DNA from: Eopsaltria australis
Lineage: Eukaryota > Chordata > Aves > Passeriformes > Petroicidae
Reading direction: 5' to 3'
Length of the DNA: 64,000 nt
Assembly: GCA_034509425.1 (NCBI GenBank)
Contig: JAVTVJ010011209.1
Location: 1 to 64,000, forward strand
Shown: piece by piece, positions 60,112-64,000 of the stretch
How positions within the stretch are numbered: the stretch's first letter is position 1
Layout of the letters: the number at the start of each line of letters is the position of its first letter
The notes under the pieces: generated by a model
Database searches by the model: none
What the model saw: the letters and a program-made list of their open reading frames with translations, nothing else
What the model was told of the DNA's origin: nothing
Position numbers and translations under genes: made by a program

Positions 60112-60720
60112 TATTAAAAATAATAAGTGTACCTCGTGGCTTCGCGGCCTCGTGGTCACCTGCTGGATGGTTGCCTCAGCCGCCCGGGCGCCACCAGGGC
60201 TAAGGTTTCCCTGCCCACAGCAACGCTAATCCCAAGTGCTGAGGTTTCGGTGTTCGCAAGCGTGGGTTCTTGCTACCAGTAGCTGCGAAATCAAGACAAT
60301 AAGGAGCGGCGACTGTGCTGGGCAACAGGAACGTTTATTGATCCTCGTCCCAAGCACAATGGCGCCGGACAAGGCTGTGCAGGGACGGATAAACAACTCA
60401 GGCAACCAATCACGGCAGAGCAAGGGGGAGGAGTTGGGGCGGGGAGAGGAATCACAAACCAACCGGGAGTAAGGGAGGGAGGGAAAAAGGTTCAGGGACC
60501 AATCCGAGAAGCACCTGCACGGAGCTTTCCAGAAACAGGGGAGGATACAGAACTTGACAGACAACACAACTAACAAATTATCAAACAGAGGCGTAACCTA
60601 AACTAAATGGACTAAACCAAGGTGAGGATGGCTCCCGGGGGATTCTTTCCACGAGATGGTTTCACCCACCACCCTTCCTTCCGGGAGCCCGGGGCCGACG
60701 TTGCCATGACAACTGCAACA
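60112..60720 (-). repeat. 5' LTR of the endogenous retrovirus
   Basis: Sense strand begins TGTTGCAGTTG and ends TTTTTAATA. It contains two ATTGG (inverted CCAAT) boxes and AATAAA. It is followed by AG and then the primer site. The ends are TG...TA rather than TG...CA. Confidence 0.93.
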
Positions 60721-60936
60721 CCTGCAGAAAGGAGGAAATAAAATCTCTATGCACTGTGCGGGATTTCAGCTTTTGAGGCATCCGTAGCAGAAGTCAGGGT
60801 GGTTCAGTTACTTTTCTGTTTATCAGGATTCCCATCTGCCCTGGTTCTGCTTTTAAGTCAGGAGATTTACGCTGTAACTTTTAAGAGTAATGCTGAGGTT
60901 TAGAGGTTTGGGAAACCGGGCAGAAACACCAATTTG

Positions 60937-62404
60937 TGTAGTGGTTTGAGTTGGCTAATTTAAGTATTTTGGTTAAACACCAGCACACTTACCAAAATTA
61001 TTCAATTTTGTTATGAGATAAGGATTAGAAGTAGGCAAAGCAGGTCTAGACTTTAAGGAATATAAAGAGAATTTATTAACAGACTTAAAAAACGAATAAT
61101 AACAATCAGGAATCAGAACAAAACCTTTAGAACACCCTTCTTCCCCCCCCCTCCCCCACCTCTCCATATCTTTCCCACTGACCATACAAAAGGCAACACT
61201 TCAACTTTTAGTTAGTTTACCACTTCTGAAATAGTCCTTTTCTCAGTTCTTGTAGGGAGAGAAGTTTTCTCTTGCTTTACTATGTTGATTTCCCCCATAA
61301 GAAATACAGTTCTTATAGTTTTCAGCCCCAATAGAAACAGCTGCCCAGAAGGAAAAGATCTGCTTGTTCTGGAAAAGCCCTCCCACTTTAGTAGTTTTCT
61401 CAGGACTACTACAGTGGGCATATGATGGTTGTTGAGGTACTCTTTTGAGGATGAACATTTCTATTACAGCAGCAACGAAATCCCCTTTTCTCATTATTGG
61501 CAACACAAGTCTTCTTCTATTATTCCCGGGGCAAGGAATCTTTACACAGGAGTCTTAGTCCACTTAGTCCACATTACATCCCCCCTTTTTCACTCTTTTA
61601 GACCATTGTTCATATATTACAGGGTATATTATAGCCGAGTTTATCAATATGTCTTTACAAGAGAATTTTCAGCTTCAAGGCACTCCTCATCTCCTCCTCT
61701 GAATATAGGCTTTGCTACATTCATTAACTTGGAGTCTTTATGTTGTACCTTTTGTAGGTGTCTTCATCCTTTCTTTTTCTGTGTAGGGGAAAACGGATGT
61801 TTTCAAGTCCCATCCTGATATAGAAAAAAAGTTAATTTGTCTTTCGGATGGGTGATGGTCACATGACCTCTGCCCGCGTTGTTCAAGTGTAGCATTCTCA
61901 GCGTTTGAACTGAGGGAGAGGAGTTTGTCTGCACCGTTCTCCATCCAAGCCACGTCTGAGCTTCAGGGGGCTGCCCGAGCCCTCTTGCGCGCCGGGCCGA
62001 GCCGAGGAGCGGGGCTGATGGGGCCACGTCCAAGCTGCAGGGGGCCTGGCCTGAGTTTTTCTCTCATGCTGGACTGTGCGTGGAGCTGGCCAGGCCGGCC
62101 AAGTGAGGTGGGGGCAGGCAAGACTGAGTCACCTTGGCCTAGGGCAGCAGAATGAAGCCTCTCTCGGCTTGGGCGGAGCCGAGCGGAGCTGAGCTGGTTT
62201 CCTGCCCGTAGCTGATGTGAGGGACTGCACGAGCTCCCTCCCTCCCCCTCCCCATCCGCGCCATCCCAGAGTGGCCTAGCTGGACCTCATCATGGGCGTG
62301 GAGGGGGGAGAACAAGGTCTTTTCTCAGCGAGCTGGAAGTCTAAAAGAGCGCTTCTTCACATCCCCTCCTGATTTTATGAGCTCTGGAGGCGGAAACTGT
62401 AACA
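60937..62404 (-). mobile_element. Divergent long LTR in FERRY3-like intron 1
   Basis: Forward TGTAGTGGTTTGAG...GAAACTGTAACA. Its left 400 bases are alignable by eye with the LTRs at 3515 and 34019 ('ccagcacacttaccaaaatt', 'gagataaggattagaagtag'). The right part differs and is GC-rich. No target duplication was found. Confidence 0.7.
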
Positions 62405-62730
62405 CCTCCTTTTGGGTACGTCATTTCCGGGTCGACCTCCTTCATTCTGTACTGGAAACCCGACTAAGGTTACCCCACGACAAGTAATTACCCTACTTTA
62501 TATATTGACACACTCAAATACATTTCAGAAGCATTTCATATTTTGGAAACTGGTATTTGTGCTTCAGTTCCAGCTGCGTGTGTTTGGAAGTCAAAATTGA
62601 GTATCTGTGAATATTTGGGGGTTAAGTATTCTTGGCTGTTGATTACTAACAAAGCCATGGCTTTACATTACCATTTTTTACTTCTGATTTTACAAGAATG
62701 TAATTCTTGTTACTTTCATTTCTATTGCAG

Positions 62731-62842
62731 GAAACACTTAAGAGGATGAAGCCTAATAAAGGAAAAACTTGCACTAGGGAGAGAGACTACGTATACAAAT
62801 TCAGTGCTGGAAATGAACATTTGGTGCTTACTGTGCCTCTCT
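62731..62842 (+). CDS. FERRY3: FERRY3 (C12orf4)-like first coding exon
   Basis: The acceptor is CTATTGCAG at 62722-62730 and the ATG is at 62746. It encodes MKPNKGKTCTRERDYVYKFS then GNEHLVLTVPL and ends at a weak donor T|GTTATG, phase 1. FERRY3 (C12orf4) is a subunit of the FERRY complex, a Rab5 effector on early endosomes that links mRNAs to endosomes. The assignment rests mainly on gene order (head-to-head with RAD51AP1) and on the clean phase match to the next exon. The protein match is from memory only. Confidence 0.6.
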
Positions 62843-62876
62843 GTTATGATCTAATTATTAAAGTTCTTTAGAGATA

Positions 62877-63540
62877 CCTCTGCCCGAATTAAGGTACAAG
62901 CGAGACCATATGCCAATCAATAGTATGGGTTTTATTTGATAGTAAATATGAGAGAGAGAGAGAGAGAAGAAAAGAGAGAAAAGGGGGAGTAGGGAGAAAG
63001 ATGGGGGGACAGAGAGGGACAGGGACAAAGAAGTACCACCACTCCGTGGGTCCCACTGGTGTCCTGATGTCCTCTTCAGCTGGTCTCGGTGGTGGAAGTC
63101 CCCAAAAGCACAGAATGCCATGGGTTAATATACACTCAGGCCAGGTGGAAATGTCCAGGCATGTCCCCCCGGGCGAGGGGGCAGCCTCTAGCAGCAGACT
63201 CTGCTTGCATCACGTGCACTCCTGTGGTGCAAGGCGTCTGGGGAGCACTTTGGGGGGTCTGTGATAGATTGTGACTCCCCCTCAGCTGCCTCTCACGTGA
63301 GAGTCCCGTGGATGTGGCTTGTGGAGTTGGGGGATTCCACAGCCGGGCCAGTTTGTGTAATGGAGGATGAGTGTGTATTGCCTCTGACCAGAGGTTACGC
63401 CATCCTCCTCCCCCCTTCATCTGGGGGGTAGGGCTGTGCAAACTTAGCTTCTGTGAGCTGTGCTTTGCTCCCAGCCCAGAAATGATTCTCAGTACAGCTG
63501 GTGACTTCAGCTTCTGTGGACGCATTCCTTTCCCTCAGAC
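62877..63540 (-). mobile_element. Possible LTR in FERRY3-like intron
   Basis: GC-rich block with a minus-strand AATAAA (about 62930-62937) near its left end, preceded by a purine repeat. It lies between two adjacent exons of a gene in otherwise AT-rich intron. The ends and target duplication are unclear. Confidence 0.4.
62948..62970. repeat. (GA)n microsatellite
   Basis: About nine GA units, followed by a longer purine-rich stretch to about 63010. Confidence 0.85.
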
Positions 63541-63679
63541 TGAGATGATTGAACAATGGGCTTTTCCCTTTATCTAATTTCAGCAGTTTGGCTCAGTTCA
63601 AGGTCCCAGTCAGGTATCTTCAGGGAGGCTTCTCTGATCAAAACTTTATATCAATGTTTGAGGCATGAACTATTTTCAG

Positions 63680-63775
63680 TCTCTAACACTCTCAAATTCC
63701 CTGTGCAAGAGAATATCAGTCATTTGCACCGGCGCCTGATGGTTCTGCACAACCTGCCATGCTTTATAGAAAATG
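63680..63775 (+). CDS. FERRY3: FERRY3 (C12orf4)-like second coding exon
   Basis: The acceptor is TATTTTCAG at 63671-63679; the phase fits the previous exon. It encodes [19 protein letters not shown] then [12 protein letters not shown] and ends at G|GTTTGA. The window ends before the next exon, so the gene is partial. No domain was recognised. Confidence 0.6.
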
Positions 63776-63779
63776 GTTT

Positions 63780-64000
63780 GAATTGATTTCTTAAATTAAT
63801 CTCATGTATCCTTGTCTACAAGTGTCTTACAGCTTGCTCTAAGAAACCAAAAGAGAAGGGTGTTTTACTAGAACAGTGTTTAAAAAATTGGTTTTAAACT
63901 GCAAAGCATCAGAGAAAAGTACTGTCAGTGCTGGCAAGTGCTAGCAAGGAAAAGGTTTTCAGGTGAAAAACTTTACTTACAGGTTTCCTGGGTGATTACC
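63780..64000. other. FERRY3-like intron, right edge
   Basis: No feature recognised before the window ends. Confidence 0.4.

Larger units (their letters stand above)
52060..60726 (-). mobile_element. Near-complete endogenous retrovirus with 6-bp target duplication
   Basis: The provirus spans 52066-60720 on the minus strand, flanked by CCTGCA on both sides (52060-52065 and 60721-60726). The order on its sense strand is 5' LTR (60720-60112), primer site, gag, pro, pol, env, polypurine tract, 3' LTR (52674-52066). The LTRs are both 609 bp and differ at about four positions, so the insertion is recent. The 6-bp duplication, lysine-type primer site, dUTPase-like plus protease frame and two -1 frameshifts are betaretrovirus-like traits. 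Env is of the avian alpharetrovirus-like CX6CC type. It lies antisense in the putative first intron of the FERRY3-like gene, about 1 kb from the RAD51AP1 start. Integrase and Env each carry an apparent frameshift, so this copy is probably defective. Confidence 0.95.

Overview
The window looks like nuclear DNA from a bird, probably a songbird. It carries many CR1 LINE fragments with the avian 3' end (antisense copies read 'catagaatggtttggg'), many long solo LTRs, and small exons in AT-rich introns. There are no operon-like genes. All calls come from reading the sequence; no database was searched.

Gene layout. A minus-strand exon at 2919-3199 resembles the first exon of a DOMON-type copper monooxygenase of the MOXD/DBH-like family, but its frame is broken. 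DYRK4, a dual-specificity kinase, lies on the minus strand from about 26651 (tentative start) or 24190 down to 10848. Twelve exons were traced base by base and every splice phase agrees. RAD51AP1, a RAD51 cofactor in homologous recombination, lies on the minus strand from 51094 down to 46198. Seven exons were traced, but the second exon expected from other vertebrates was not found. A GC-rich region at about 50930-51560 looks like a bidirectional promoter. To its right, on the plus strand, are a donor at 51252 and coding exons at 62731-62842 and 63680-63775, probably the ortholog of human C12orf4/FERRY3. The order FERRY3 - RAD51AP1 - DYRK4 matches human chromosome 12p13.

The most striking element is an 8.65-kb endogenous retrovirus at 52066-60720 (minus strand) in the putative first intron of FERRY3. 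It has two 609-bp LTRs that differ at about four sites, a 6-bp target duplication, a lysine-tRNA-type primer site, a polypurine tract, and gag, pro, pol and env reading frames. Gag-Pro-Pol is betaretrovirus-like and uses two -1 frameshift sites. The Env transmembrane subunit is of the CX6CC type and resembles avian alpharetroviruses. The integrase C-terminus and the Env membrane anchor are each in a shifted frame, so this copy is young but probably defective.

The rest is repeat-rich. Solo LTRs with perfect target duplications lie at 251-949, 3515-5120, 34019-35631 and 39956-40446, with further LTR-like blocks at 30930-31745, 32683-33431, 41421-41920, 44838-45630, 60937-62404 and 62877-63540. 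The LTR at 34019-35631 shows a dense, one-sided C-to-T pattern (G-to-A on its sense strand) that suggests APOBEC-type DNA editing.
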